Shown: one piece after another, positions 44,400 to 54,233 of the stretch
Layout of the letters: the number at the start of each line of letters is the position of its first letter
Numbering within the stretch: the stretch's first letter is position 1
DNA from: Candidatus Pantoea gossypiicola
GTDB taxonomy: Bacteria > Pseudomonadota > Gammaproteobacteria > Enterobacterales > Enterobacteriaceae
Direction of reading: 5' to 3'
Assembly (NCBI RefSeq): GCF_008632075.1
Contig: NZ_VWVM01000003.1
Span: 248,001 to 312,000, forward strand
Length of the DNA stretch: 64,000 nucleotides
Notes under the pieces: model-generated
Told to the model about the DNA's origin: nothing
The model's input: the letters and a program-made list of their open reading frames with translations, nothing else
Databases searched by the model: none
Translations under genes and position numbers: made by a program

Positions 44400-45860
44400 A
44401 TGACCACTTTTTATACCCTGATCAGCTGGTTGCTGGTATTTGGTTACTGGCTGCTGATTGCCGGGGTCACGCTACGCGTGCTGATGAAGCGGCGGGCCGT
44501 GACGTCCGCGATGGCCTGGCTGCTGGTTATCTATATTCTGCCGCTGGTGGGTATTGTCGCTTATCTTTCGTTTGGCGAACTGCATCTGGGTAAACGTCGT
44601 GCGGAGCGTGCCCGCACCATGTGGCCGTCGACCGCCCGCTGGCTCAATGATCTTAAACAGTGCCGTGAAATTTTTGCCACCGAGCACAGCGATGTCGCCC
44701 GTTCACTGTTTGAGCTTTGCTACAATCGTCAGGGCATTGCCGGGGTCAAGGGCAACCAGCTCCAGCTGCTCACCAGCGCCGACGACGTCATGCAGGCGCT
44801 GATTCGTGATATTCAGCTGGCCCGTCATAACATTGAGATGGTGTTTTACATCTGGCATCCCGGCGGGCTGGCGGATGAAGTCGCCGAATCGCTGATGGCT
44901 GCATCACGCCGTGGCGTCCATTGCCGACTGCTGCTCGACTCCGCAGGCAGCGTCAACTTTTTCCGTAGCCCGTGGGTCGGCATGATGCGCAATGCCGGTA
45001 TCGACGTCGTGGAGGCCTTACAGGTCAGCCTGCTGCGCGTCTTCCTGCGACGGATGGATTTGCGTCAGCATCGCAAAATCGTCCTGATTGATAATTACAT
45101 TGCCTATACCGGCAGCATGAACCTGGTGGATCCGCGATTCTTTAAACAGAGCGCAGGTGTGGGCCAGTGGATTGACCTGATGGCGCGAATGGAAGGTCCG
45201 GTCGCCACCGCGATGGGCATTGTATTCAGCTGTGACTGGGAGATTGAGACCGGTAAACGCATACTTCCACCACCGCCCGATCGCAACATCATGCCGTTTG
45301 AGCAGGAGAGCGGCCACACCGTGCAGGTGATCGCCTCTGGTCCTGGCTTTCCGGAAGATATGATCCATCAGGCGCTGCTGACCGCGGTTTATTCAGCGCG
45401 TGAACAGTTGATTATGACCACGCCCTACTTAGTGCCCAGCGACGATCTGCTGCATGCTATCTGTACGGCGGCGCAGCGTGGCGTCAGTGTCAGCGTGATT
45501 GTGCCGCGCCACAATGACTCACTGCTGGTCGGCTGGGCCAGCCGCTCCTTTTTCAGCGAACTGCTGGAAGCGGGCGTGAAAATCTATCAGTTTGAAGATG
45601 GTCTGTTGCACACCAAAAGCGTGCTGGTCGACGGACAGCTGAGTCTGGTGGGAACCGTTAACCTCGACATGCGCAGTTTATGGCTGAATTTTGAAGTGAC
45701 ACTGGTGGTGGATGATGCAGGATTTGGCAGCGATCTTGCCTGTGTGCAGGATGACTACATTGCCCGCTCCCGCCTGCTGGATAGCAAACGCTGGGCAAAA
45801 CGTGCCTGGTGGCAGCGCATCGTCGAACGACTGTTTTACTTCTTCAGCCCTTTACTGTAA
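44400..45860 (+). CDS. clsA: Cardiolipin synthase A
   Basis: Inner-membrane phospholipase-D-superfamily enzyme that makes cardiolipin from two phosphatidylglycerols. 486 aa, same as E. coli ClsA. Two N-terminal helices (about 3-25 and 35-57), then two HKD motifs: [18 protein letters not shown] near 219 and [18 protein letters not shown] near 404. Collinear with E. coli over the full length. yciU follows 45 bp later. Confidence 0.97.
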   Translation: MTTFYTLISWLLVFGYWLLIAGVTLRVLMKRRAVTSAMAWLLVIYILPLVGIVAYLSFGELHLGKRRAERARTMWPSTARWLNDLKQCREIFATEHSDVARSLFELCYNRQGIAGVKGNQLQLLTSADDVMQALIRDIQLARHNIEMVFYIWHPGGLADEVAESLMAASRRGVHCRLLLDSAGSVNFFRSPWVGMMRNAGIDVVEALQVSLLRVFLRRMDLRQHRKIVLIDNYIAYTGSMNLVDPRFFKQSAGVGQWIDLMARMEGPVATAMGIVFSCDWEIETGKRILPPPPDRNIMPFEQESGHTVQVIASGPGFPEDMIHQALLTAVYSAREQLIMTTPYLVPSDDLLHAICTAAQRGVSVSVIVPRHNDSLLVGWASRSFFSELLEAGVKIYQFEDGLLHTKSVLVDGQLSLVGTVNLDMRSLWLNFEVTLVVDDAGFGSDLACVQDDYIARSRLLDSKRWAKRAWWQRIVERLFYFFSPLL

Positions 45861-45905
45861 AACGAGCCAGATTGTGTAAATGGCCGCAGGCCGACAGGAC
45901 AGACT

Positions 45906-46229
45906 ATGGATTTGAATAATCGCCTTACCGAAGATGAAACGCTGGAGCAGGCCTACGATATTTTTCTCGAGCTGGCCGTCGACAACCTCGATCCGGCAGA
46001 CGTCATTCTCTTCAATCTGCAGTTCGAAGAGCGCGGTGGCGCAGAGCTGTTTGATCCCTCTGAAGACTGGAAAGATCATGTCGATTTCGATCTGAACCCG
46101 GACTTTTTCGCCGAGGTGGTTATCGGGCTGGGTGAAGCGGATGGTGAGCCGATCACGGATGTCTTTGCCCGCGTGCTGCTGTGCCGCGAGAAAGATCACA
46201 AGCTCTGTCATATCCTGTGGCGCGAGTAA
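45906..46229 (+). CDS. yciU: YciU, DUF440 acidic protein
   Basis: 107-aa, strongly acidic protein (E. coli YciU 109), a proposed double-stranded-DNA mimic. [20 protein letters not shown] and [20 protein letters not shown] are the conserved parts. In E. coli it is located behind cls, as here. Function uncertain (possible HU modulation). Confidence 0.93.
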   Translation: MDLNNRLTEDETLEQAYDIFLELAVDNLDPADVILFNLQFEERGGAELFDPSEDWKDHVDFDLNPDFFAEVVIGLGEADGEPITDVFARVLLCREKDHKLCHILWRE

Positions 46230-46241
46230 GCATCAGATAAT

Positions 46242-46269
46242 AAAACGCCGGGCACGTGCCCGGCGTTTT
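46242..46269. terminator. Shared terminator of yciU and oppF
   Basis: A perfect 28-base palindrome, AAAACGCCGGGCAC and its complement, between convergent stops; A/T tracts at both ends. Confidence 0.9.
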
Positions 46270-46272
46270 GCT

Positions 46273-47274
46273 TTATAGCGGATCGACCTTCAGGCAGGAG
46301 ACCGCATGGTGGAAACTGCCTTCCAGCAGCGGCCGGGTTTTCGCACACTCCGGGCCGGCAATCGGACAGCGGGTGCGGAACACGCAGCCTGACGGCGGAT
46401 TAATCGGCGACGGCAACTCCCCTTCCAGCAGCTGAATCTGCTTGTTCTTTTCCAGATCAGGATCGGGAATCGGCACGGCAGACATCAGCGCACGGGTGTA
46501 AGGATGCTGCGGATTGCTGTAGACCTCGCTGTAGGTGCCCAGCTCCACCGCATGCCCCAGATACATGACCAGCACCCGATCAGAGATATGTTTCACCACC
46601 GCCAGATCGTGGGCAATAAAGATTAGCGACAGCCCCATCTCACGCTGTAACTGCTGCAGCAGGTTCACCACCTGCGCCTGAATCGACACATCCAGCGCCG
46701 AGACCGGTTCATCGCAGATGATCAGTTTCGGCTCCAGAATCAGTGCACGGGCGATACCGATACGCTGACACTGACCGCCCGAAAACTCATGCGGGTAGCG
46801 GTTAATCAGGTTGGGCAGCAGCCCCACTTTCATCATCATATTTTTGACGCGGTCTTTCACTTCCTGACGCGCCATTTTCGGATGATAGGTGCGCAGTGGC
46901 TCGGCGATGATATCGCCGATGGTCATACGCGGGTTCAGCGACGCCAGCGGATCCTGGAAAATCATCTGGATATCGCTGCGCGCCTTGCGCCACTCCTCTT
47001 CACTCTGACCGAGCAGATCGCGGCCTAACCAGGCCACCCGACCTTCCGTGGCTTTAACCAGACCAATAATGGCGCGCGCCAGGGTCGATTTGCCGCAGCC
47101 AGACTCGCCTACCACGCCCAGCGTTTCTCCCTCATAAAGGCGCAGGCTGACGCCATCCACTGCCTTCAGGGTTTTTGACGGCTGCCAGAACCACTGCTTG
47201 CCATCTTTGATATCGAAATGAACTTTGAGGTCGGCGATTTCCAGTAACACTTTTTTTTCAGCTACGGTGCTCAT
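46273..47274 (-). CDS. oppF: Oligopeptide ABC transporter ATP-binding protein OppF
   Basis: One of the two ATPases of the Opp importer; 333 aa. Walker A GESGCGKST near 58-66, signature FSGGQCQRIGIARAL near 165, Walker B LIICDEPVSALD, His switch in FIAHDLAVV, and the C-terminal oligopeptide-transporter extension with a four-cysteine segment (CVFRTRCPIAGPECAKT, then C in HHAVSCLK) that in relatives binds an Fe-S cluster. Overlaps oppD by four bases (ATGA). Confidence 0.96.
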   Translation of the reverse strand: MSTVAEKKVLLEIADLKVHFDIKDGKQWFWQPSKTLKAVDGVSLRLYEGETLGVVGESGCGKSTLARAIIGLVKATEGRVAWLGRDLLGQSEEEWRKARSDIQMIFQDPLASLNPRMTIGDIIAEPLRTYHPKMARQEVKDRVKNMMMKVGLLPNLINRYPHEFSGGQCQRIGIARALILEPKLIICDEPVSALDVSIQAQVVNLLQQLQREMGLSLIFIAHDLAVVKHISDRVLVMYLGHAVELGTYSEVYSNPQHPYTRALMSAVPIPDPDLEKNKQIQLLEGELPSPINPPSGCVFRTRCPIAGPECAKTRPLLEGSFHHAVSCLKVDPL

Positions 47275-48284
47275 ACTAACTCCTCCACCGGCTTAAAGCA
47301 GGCACGCAGACGGCCATCGCCAAACGGCTCCAGCGGCGGAGCCTGGGTGCAGATATCCATCGCATGCGGACAACGCGGCTGGAACGGACAGCCCTGCGGC
47401 AGACGCAGCAGATTGGGTGGATTGCCCGGAATGGTGGTCAGGCTCTCGCCCTCCGCATCCAGGCGCGGCACGGCATTGAGCAGACCGATTGAGTAAGGAT
47501 GCGCAGGCTGATAAAAAACATCGCGGGCGCGGCCATACTCCATGGTGCGTCCGGCATACATCACCAGCACCTTGTCGCAGATCCCGGCCACCACGCCGAG
47601 ATCGTGAGTGATCATGATAATGGCGGTGTTGAATTCACGCTTCAGATCGTTGAGCAGCGTCATAATCTGCGCCTGTACCGTCACATCCAGTGCCGTGGTC
47701 GGTTCATCGGCAATCAGCAGTTTTGGCCGGCACAGCAGCGCCATGGCAATCATTACGCGCTGACGCATCCCGCCGGAGAACTCGTGCGGGTACATCTTCA
47801 TGCGTTTACGTGCCTCCGGCATTTTCACCGCGTCCAGCATTCTCACTGACTCTTCAAAGGCCTGGGCGCTGTTCATCCCTTTGTGCAGTTTGAGCACTTC
47901 CATCAGCTGCTCGCCTACCCGCATATAGGGGTTCAGCGAGGTCATCGGGTCCTGGAAAATCATCGCAATCTGTTCGGCGCGCAGTTTATTGAGCTGGTTC
48001 TCAGGCAAATTCAGGATCTCTTTGCCGTTGAACATCGCCGAGCCGCCAATGCGGCCATTTTTCGCCAGCAGCCCCATCAGAGCAAAGGCCGTCTGTGACT
48101 TACCGGAACCGGATTCGCCAACAATCCCCAGCGTCTCACCGGCACGCAGCGAGAAGTTCAGGTCGTTGACGGCGGTCACATCCCCATCGTGCGTGCCAAA
48201 GGTCACGCGTAAATCTTTGACCGTAAGTAGCTGTTCGCTTCCCGCGCGGGCCGCCATCGCTGGCTGGAATTCATGAATAGTCAT
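47271..48284 (-). CDS. oppD: Oligopeptide ABC transporter ATP-binding protein OppD
   Basis: The second ATPase, 337 aa. Walker A GESGSGKSQTAFALMG near 55, signature EFSGGMRQRVMIAMALL, Walker B LLIADEPTTALDVTVQ, and the C-terminal extension with CPFQPRCPHAMDIC. Pairs with OppF at the membrane. 11 bp downstream of oppC. Confidence 0.96.
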   Translation of the reverse strand: MTIHEFQPAMAARAGSEQLLTVKDLRVTFGTHDGDVTAVNDLNFSLRAGETLGIVGESGSGKSQTAFALMGLLAKNGRIGGSAMFNGKEILNLPENQLNKLRAEQIAMIFQDPMTSLNPYMRVGEQLMEVLKLHKGMNSAQAFEESVRMLDAVKMPEARKRMKMYPHEFSGGMRQRVMIAMALLCRPKLLIADEPTTALDVTVQAQIMTLLNDLKREFNTAIIMITHDLGVVAGICDKVLVMYAGRTMEYGRARDVFYQPAHPYSIGLLNAVPRLDAEGESLTTIPGNPPNLLRLPQGCPFQPRCPHAMDICTQAPPLEPFGDGRLRACFKPVEELV

Positions 48285-48295
48285 CGGGAAACTCC

Positions 48296-49204
48296 TTAAC
48301 GATCTTTCGGGTCGAGGGCATCACGCAGGCCATCGCCAATAAAGTTGAAACAGAACAGCGTGACCACCAGGAAGCCCGCCGGATAGAGCAGCAGCCACGG
48401 CGACACTTCCATGGAGTTAGCCCCATCGCTGAGCAGTGCGCCCCAGCTACTCAGCGGCTCCTGCGTACCCAGACCCAGGAAGCTCAGGAAGGATTCAAAC
48501 AGGATCATGCTTGGTACCAGCAGTGAGGCGTACACCACGACCACACCCAGCACGTTCGGCACGATGTGGCGCAATACGATTTTCCAGGTTGATACCCCGC
48601 CGACATGGGCCGCTTCAATGAACTCTTTGCGCTTCAGGCTCAGCGTCTGGCCGCGCACAATACGCGCCATATCCAGCCACGAAACCATGCCGATAGCGGC
48701 AAAAATCAGCAGGATATTACGACCAAAGAAGGTCACCAGCAGGATGACGAAGAACATAAACGGGAAGGAGTTAAGAATTTCCAGAATACGCATCATCACC
48801 GAGTCTGTTTTGCCACCGAGATAGCCAGCAATCGAACCATAAAGTGTGCCCACGATCACCGCGATCAGCGCAGAGGCCACACCTACCATCAGGGAGATGC
48901 GGCCACCAATCGCCACGCGCACCAGCAGGTCACGACCTGATGAGTCAGTGCCGAACCAGTGGCCGGACGTGGTATCCGGCGGCGAGGACATCATGGCCCA
49001 GTCGGTATCGTCGTAAGTGAACTGCGCCAGCATCGGCGCAAAAATCACGAACAGGGTAATCACCAGCAGCACCAGCAGGCTGATTAAGGCCGCCCGGTTA
49101 TGGATAAAACGACGACGCGCGTCCTGCCAGAGGCTGCGCCCTTCTACTTCCAGCTTCTCACTGAACGCATCAAGAGCTTCGCTGTTTTTCTTACTTAACA
49201 TCAT
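48296..49204 (-). CDS. oppC: Oligopeptide permease OppC
   Basis: 302-aa inner-membrane permease with six helices; a long cytoplasmic N terminus (about 1-38) then the first helix. The EAA loop (EFIEAAHVGGVSTWKIVLRH) contacts the ATPases. Relatives in E. coli are of equal length. oppB ends 14 bp upstream. Confidence 0.95.
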   Translation of the reverse strand: MMLSKKNSEALDAFSEKLEVEGRSLWQDARRRFIHNRAALISLLVLLVITLFVIFAPMLAQFTYDDTDWAMMSSPPDTTSGHWFGTDSSGRDLLVRVAIGGRISLMVGVASALIAVIVGTLYGSIAGYLGGKTDSVMMRILEILNSFPFMFFVILLVTFFGRNILLIFAAIGMVSWLDMARIVRGQTLSLKRKEFIEAAHVGGVSTWKIVLRHIVPNVLGVVVVYASLLVPSMILFESFLSFLGLGTQEPLSSWGALLSDGANSMEVSPWLLLYPAGFLVVTLFCFNFIGDGLRDALDPKDR

Positions 49205-49218
49205 GGCGAACTCCGCAA

Positions 49219-50139
49219 TCAGTAACGAATTTTTGGATCGATAACGGCATAGAGCACGTCAACAATCGCGTTGAAGATAATGGTCAGCAAACCGACCAGA
49301 ATGGTCAGGCTCATCACCAGTGAGTAATCACGGTTCAGCGCACCGTTCACAAACAGCTGACCGATACCCGGCAGACCATAGATCGACTCAATGACCATCG
49401 ACCCGGTGATGATGCCGACAAACGCCGGTCCCATGTAGGAGATCACCGGCAGCAATGCGGGCTTCAGCGCATGACGCAGCACAATGCGGCGCAGCGGTAA
49501 GCCTTTGGCGCGCGCGGTACGGATAAAGTTGGAGTGCATCACTTCAATCATCGACCCACGGGTGATACGCGCGATACTGGCGATATACGCCAGCGACAGC
49601 GCCACCATCGGCAGCAGCATGTAGTTCCACTGCCCGCCATTCCAGCCGCCGCCCGGTAGCCATTTCAGGCTGATGGCGAACAGCAGGACCAGCAGCGGTG
49701 CGACCACGAAACTGGGTATCACCACGCCGGTCATTGCCACCCCCATCACCGCGAAGTCCCACAACGTATTTTGTTTGAGCGCCGCGATAACGCCGGCGGT
49801 CACGCCCAGCACTATCGCCAGCAGGAACGCGGCCAGACCGAGTTTGGCAGAAACCGGGAACGCATGTGCGACCAGATAGTTGACTGAATAGTCTTTGTAT
49901 TTAAACGACGGACCGAAATCGCCGTGCGCCAGCTGCACAAGGTAATCGACATACTGCTTACCAATGGGATCGTTGAGGTGGTACTTCGCCTCAATGTTGG
50001 CCATGACTTCGGGTGCCAGCGTACGCTCGCCGGTAAAGGGACTGCCAGGCGCAAGGCGCATCATAAAGAAGGAGATGGTAATCAGGACGAACAGCGTCGG
50101 TAGCGCTTCAAGCAAGCGACGCAGGATGAATTTTAACAT
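49219..50139 (-). CDS. oppB: Oligopeptide permease OppB
   Basis: 306-aa inner-membrane permease with six helices, the E. coli length. N terminus MLKFILRRLLEALPTLFVLI is typical; EAA loop in FIRTARAKGLPLRRIVLRHA. It follows oppA after a terminator-like hairpin that should lower its expression relative to oppA. Confidence 0.96.
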   Translation of the reverse strand: MLKFILRRLLEALPTLFVLITISFFMMRLAPGSPFTGERTLAPEVMANIEAKYHLNDPIGKQYVDYLVQLAHGDFGPSFKYKDYSVNYLVAHAFPVSAKLGLAAFLLAIVLGVTAGVIAALKQNTLWDFAVMGVAMTGVVIPSFVVAPLLVLLFAISLKWLPGGGWNGGQWNYMLLPMVALSLAYIASIARITRGSMIEVMHSNFIRTARAKGLPLRRIVLRHALKPALLPVISYMGPAFVGIITGSMVIESIYGLPGIGQLFVNGALNRDYSLVMSLTILVGLLTIIFNAIVDVLYAVIDPKIRY

Positions 50140-50179
50140 TGCCGTACCTACCAGGCTGTTGCTTCACAACATATAAAAA

Positions 50180-50209
50180 ATTAAAAAAGGCGGCGTCAGA
50201 CGCGCCGCC
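50180..50209 (-). terminator. Attenuating terminator between oppA and oppB
   Basis: Minus strand GGCGGCG, a CGTCTGA-type loop, CGCCGCC then six T. Such a partial terminator explains why binding protein is made in excess over the membrane complex. Confidence 0.8.
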
Positions 50210-50231
50210 ACTGCTGATAGCCTGAATGCTA

Positions 50232-51872
50232 TTAGTGTTTAATGATGTAGAAGTCTTTAGACAACGTTTTATCCAGTGGATCTTTACCGGTATAACCACC
50301 AACGTAAGGTTTCACCAGACGCGTGTTCACGTAGTAATAAACCGGTACGATGGTGCTGTCTTTATCCAGAATCTGCTCAGCTTTCTGATAGTCCACTGCG
50401 CGGGCTTTGGCATCCGGGGCTTTGATCGCGTCACGCACTACTTTGTCAAACGCATCGCTCTTGTAGTGCGATGTGTTACTGCTGCTGTTGGACACCATGG
50501 TGTTCAGGAATGAAGTCGGTTCGTTGTAGTCAGCACACCAGGCCGCACGCGACACATCGTAGTTACCCTGATGACGGGTATCCAGGAAGGTTTTCCACTC
50601 CTGGTTTTCCAGCTTGATGTTCACGCCGATATTTTTCTTCCAGATCGACGAGGCGGCAATCGCCAGCTTCTTGTGCAGATCGGAGGTGTTATACAGCAGG
50701 TTAAAAGTCAGGGGTTTGTCGGCGGTGTAGCCCGCTTCAGCCAGCAGCTTCTTCGCTTCAGCGTTACGTTTGTCCTGTGACCAAGTGAACCAGTCTGGCG
50801 GCAGAATGTCCATGCCGTCTGTAGATGGCGGCGTGTAGCTGTAGGCCGGCTTCTGGCCCTGTGCCAGAACTTTATTCACCATGATGTCACGATCCAGACC
50901 CAGCTTCAGGGCCGCGCGCACGCGAGGATCGGTGAATGGCGCTTTCTGGTTATTGATTTCGTAGTAGTAGGTGCAGAGGTAAGGATCGACGTGCAGCTCT
51001 TTAGGGTTGTCACGCTGCAGTTTTTTAAACAGCTCAATTGGCAGATTGTTGTAGGTCATGTCACTGCCGTTCTCAGAGAAGTAACGGTTAACGTCACTGA
51101 CTTCAGAACTGATTGGCAGGTAGGTAACTTTGTTCAGCACGGTGTGTTCGTTGTCCCAGTAGTTCGGGTTACGTACCAGGGTGATGCGCTCGTTAATCAC
51201 GTGTGCGTCCAGTTTAAAGGCACCGTTGCCGACCCAGTTCTGTGGCTGGGTCCACTGCTCGCCAAACTTCTCAATTGCCGGTTTGTAAACCGGTGACATG
51301 ACGGAGTTAATCAGCAGCTTATCAAAATAGGGAACCGGCTCGCTCAGGGTAACTTCCAGCGTGTGGTCATCAATGGCTTTTACGCCCAGATCGGTAATCG
51401 GTTTTTTCCCGGCGATGATGTCATCGACGTTCAGAATATGACCATACTGCGGATAGCTGGCGTACGGTGAAGCCGTTTTAGGATCGACCAGACGCTCCCA
51501 GCTATAGACGAAGTCCTGCGCGGTAACCGGCTCGCCATTGGACCATTTGGCATTTTTACGTAAGTGGAACGTCCACACTTTGAAATCTTTGTTTTCGTAA
51601 CTTTCCGCTACGCCCGGAATCGGTTTGCCGTTGCTGTCATTGACCAGCAGACCTTCATAAAGGTCGCGCGCCACGTTGTCTTCCGGCACGCCTTCAATTT
51701 TGTGCGGATCAAGCGACTGTACTTCATCGCCATTGCCGCGAACCAGCTCCTGTTTTGCGGCCAGCTCAACGCCCGCAGGCACGGTTGCTGCGAAAGCCGC
51801 ATTCCCTGCCAGGGCACTTACTGCGGCGAAAACGCCCGCTGCAATCAGGCTTTTTTTCGTGATGTTGTTCAT
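50232..51872 (-). CDS. oppA: Periplasmic oligopeptide-binding protein
   Basis: 546-aa periplasmic receptor of the Opp importer. Sec signal with cleavage after about Ala28 (AGNAAFA|ATVPAG). Solute-binding-protein family 5 marks: EVQSLDPHKIEGVPEDNVAR, WSNGEPVTAQDFVYSW, VGNGAFKL, PFTDPRVRAALKLGLDRDIM, CADYNEPTSFLNTM. It is the most highly expressed gene of such operons and a GcvB small-RNA target in relatives. First gene of oppABCDF on the minus strand. Confidence 0.97.
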   Translation of the reverse strand: MNNITKKSLIAAGVFAAVSALAGNAAFAATVPAGVELAAKQELVRGNGDEVQSLDPHKIEGVPEDNVARDLYEGLLVNDSNGKPIPGVAESYENKDFKVWTFHLRKNAKWSNGEPVTAQDFVYSWERLVDPKTASPYASYPQYGHILNVDDIIAGKKPITDLGVKAIDDHTLEVTLSEPVPYFDKLLINSVMSPVYKPAIEKFGEQWTQPQNWVGNGAFKLDAHVINERITLVRNPNYWDNEHTVLNKVTYLPISSEVSDVNRYFSENGSDMTYNNLPIELFKKLQRDNPKELHVDPYLCTYYYEINNQKAPFTDPRVRAALKLGLDRDIMVNKVLAQGQKPAYSYTPPSTDGMDILPPDWFTWSQDKRNAEAKKLLAEAGYTADKPLTFNLLYNTSDLHKKLAIAASSIWKKNIGVNIKLENQEWKTFLDTRHQGNYDVSRAAWCADYNEPTSFLNTMVSNSSSNTSHYKSDAFDKVVRDAIKAPDAKARAVDYQKAEQILDKDSTIVPVYYYVNTRLVKPYVGGYTGKDPLDKTLSKDFYIIKH

Positions 51873-51938
51873 TATTACACTCCAGTTTTATTATCGTCAC
51901 CGCGGCGATGCTCTGTCACGGCGTCCCCCGTCTCCGGG

Positions 51939-51961
51939 CTCCCTGGCCTGTTCCCAGGGAG
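51939..51961. terminator. Hairpin upstream of oppA
   Basis: CTCCCTGG-N7-CCAGGGAG, in the gap between the second oppA-like gene and oppA. No T-tract; could be the end of the upstream message or an element of the oppA leader. A smaller CGCCG-AAG-CGGCG hairpin lies at 52008-52020. Confidence 0.45.
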
Positions 51962-52026
51962 ATTGACCCCAAAATGGTCTGTACGCTGATACGTGTTCCG
52001 ACTGTCTCGCCGAAGCGGCGATCAGA

Positions 52027-53661
52027 TCAGTGTTGTTTGATGAAATAGTACTTCAGGTCTGTCATGTCCTGCGGGTCTTTGCCCGTAAAGCCGCCAACCC
52101 AGGGCTTTACCAGGCGCACACTTACGCGGTAGTAAACTGGCACAATTGGTGAGTCTTTGTCGAGTTGTGTTTCAGCCTGCTGATACAGGTCGGCGCGCTG
52201 CGCCTCGCTGCCCGCCGTCAGCGTTTCCGCCATTAAGCGATCGAAGATCGCGCTGCTGTAAAATGCGGTGTTGATTGAGGCATTGCTGATCAGCATGTTC
52301 AGGAAGGTAGAGGGCTCATTGTAATCGGCACACCAGGTGGCACGCACCACATCATACTGAGCCTGATGACGGGTCTCCAGCATGGTTTTCCACTCCTGAT
52401 TCTGCAGCGTCACCTTCGCGCCCAGGTTTTTCTGCCACATTGACGCGGCTGCAATCGCCTGCCGCTTATTTTGATCAGAGGTGTTATAGAGCAGCGTAAA
52501 GGTCAGCGGATGACTGGCATCAAAGCCCGCCTCTGCCAGCAGCTTTTTCGCCGCCTCATTACGCTGCGCCTGTGTCCAGGTGAACCATTCTGGTGGGGAT
52601 AGCTTAATACCGGCCGTGAACGGTGGCGTTAGGCTATAGGCCGGAATCTGCCCCTGAGCCATGATCTTATTGGCAATCACCTCGCGATCGAGGGTCATTT
52701 TCAGCGCGGCGCGTACCCGTGCATCGGTAAACGGCGCTTTTTTGTTGTTGATTTCGTAGTAGAAGGTGCAAAGCAGCGGACTCACTTTTACTTCATCACC
52801 CAGCTCTTTGCGCAGCTTGCCAAACATCTCTGGCGGAACAGCACTGTTAGTGATATCCGTGCCGCCACTGCGATAGCGATTAATGTCACTGTTTTCAGAA
52901 GCGATCGGCAGGAAGGTCCCCTGCTCAATCACCGTATGCGCATTGTCCCAGTAGTGGGGATTACGCTTCACGACGATTTTTTCATTCACCACCCAGTCGT
53001 TCAGTGTATAGGCACCGTTACCGATATAGTGATCGGGACGGGTCCAGGCGTCGCCCCACTGCTTAATGGCTGGCGCATAAACTGGCTTCATTGCCGTATG
53101 CGCTAACATCGCCACCAGGTAAGGCACCGGCTCACTCAGGGTTATCTGCAGCCGATGTGCATCCAGCGCTTTGACGCCCAGCTCATCGGGTGACGCTTTA
53201 CCGGCAAGGATAGCATCAATACTGGCAAAATGGGCTGCCTGCAGATAGCTGGAATAAGGCGATGCCGTTTTCGGGTCCACCAGCCGACGCCAGCTATAAA
53301 CGAAATCGGCGGCGGTCACTGGTTCGCCATTGCTCCACTTTGCATCATCACGCAGAGTAAAAATCCAGACCGTGGGTTGTGGATTCTCCCAGCTTTTGGC
53401 GACGCCCGGCACGACCTGACCGCGGTTATCGGTGTTAACCAGCCCATCCAGCAGGTTGTGAATAACATTAGATTCCGGCACGCCTTCGGTTTTATGTGGA
53501 TCCAGCGAAGAGACTTCGCTTCCGTTGTTGATCACTATTTGCTGTTGCGCGGCCAGTGTCGTTCCCGGCGGAACCGTAGCGGCATAGGCTGGAGAAAAAG
53601 CCGTGAACAAAAAGAGTGCGATTACTGACCGCTGTTGTTGCAAGTTTTCCATCCCAATCAT
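52027..53661 (-). CDS. Second OppA-like peptide-binding protein
   Basis: 544-aa paralogue of the neighbouring OppA: same family-5 layout (SSLDPHKTEGVPESNVIHNL, WSNGEPVTAADFVYSWRRLV, IGNGAYTLNDWVVNEKI, PFTDARVRAALKMTLDRE, CADYNEPSTFLNML). Signal peptide to about Ala27 (LFTAFSPAYA|ATVPPG). E. coli has one oppA here and mppA elsewhere; this copy could recognise other peptides or murein peptide through OppBCDF. Start: ATG 53661 has AAAGG 12 bases upstream; the ATG at 53652 is the alternative. It sits upstream of oppA in the same direction with a 154-bp gap, and the two differ in many loop residues, so the duplication is old. Confidence 0.9.
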   Translation of the reverse strand: MIGMENLQQQRSVIALFLFTAFSPAYAATVPPGTTLAAQQQIVINNGSEVSSLDPHKTEGVPESNVIHNLLDGLVNTDNRGQVVPGVAKSWENPQPTVWIFTLRDDAKWSNGEPVTAADFVYSWRRLVDPKTASPYSSYLQAAHFASIDAILAGKASPDELGVKALDAHRLQITLSEPVPYLVAMLAHTAMKPVYAPAIKQWGDAWTRPDHYIGNGAYTLNDWVVNEKIVVKRNPHYWDNAHTVIEQGTFLPIASENSDINRYRSGGTDITNSAVPPEMFGKLRKELGDEVKVSPLLCTFYYEINNKKAPFTDARVRAALKMTLDREVIANKIMAQGQIPAYSLTPPFTAGIKLSPPEWFTWTQAQRNEAAKKLLAEAGFDASHPLTFTLLYNTSDQNKRQAIAAASMWQKNLGAKVTLQNQEWKTMLETRHQAQYDVVRATWCADYNEPSTFLNMLISNASINTAFYSSAIFDRLMAETLTAGSEAQRADLYQQAETQLDKDSPIVPVYYRVSVRLVKPWVGGFTGKDPQDMTDLKYYFIKQH

Positions 53662-54233
53662 GCGAAACGCCAACCTTTAATTAAGTATCCCGATAGGCTT
53701 AAGCAAAAAGCGTTCTCACTTTGGGCTTACGGAGAAAAAAATCGCGTTGGGCCAAAAATTATCAGAAGCCGCGAAGGGGTGCCAAAGCAAAATAGCTAAA
53801 ATGTTAACTAATTCTCTTTTATCATGAGATGTCAGGCAGCGAAAGTGTTAATTTTCGTCCTGAAAATATTATATCGATATGAAAAATAAACTGTTTAGCT
53901 GGAAACCTGTTTCCGGGCCGGTATGCAGCCACAAAAAGCGTCTTATTCGGTATTTGTATTGATATAAACGGCATCGGCGTGATGAAATTCAGGCTGAGCA
54001 CTGTAAACCGGGGGGTTTATAGGGTTGGGTGGAGATCAGGCAGCAGATTATCGTGTGAAAATCGTGACATTATTTTGCAAAAAAAAGTCTGTGAGCAAAC
54101 CCACAGTAACGGAATTTATAATCGTCTGTTTATATTAAGCAGGATGAATAACTGCATTATTATGGTGCAATAAAATGCTTTACTGCACCATTTCAGGTCA
54201 CCAATTCACTTCGCCGCATGAAATAAGTGAGTT
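53662..54233. other. Gap between ychE and the second oppA-like gene
   Basis: About 570 bp without a supported gene. It holds the promoter of the second oppA-like gene (right of 53700) and an AT-rich middle. At 54162-54191 ATGGTGCA and TGCACCAT face each other across 14 bases, a hairpin possibly at the end of the ychE transcript. Confidence 0.45.
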
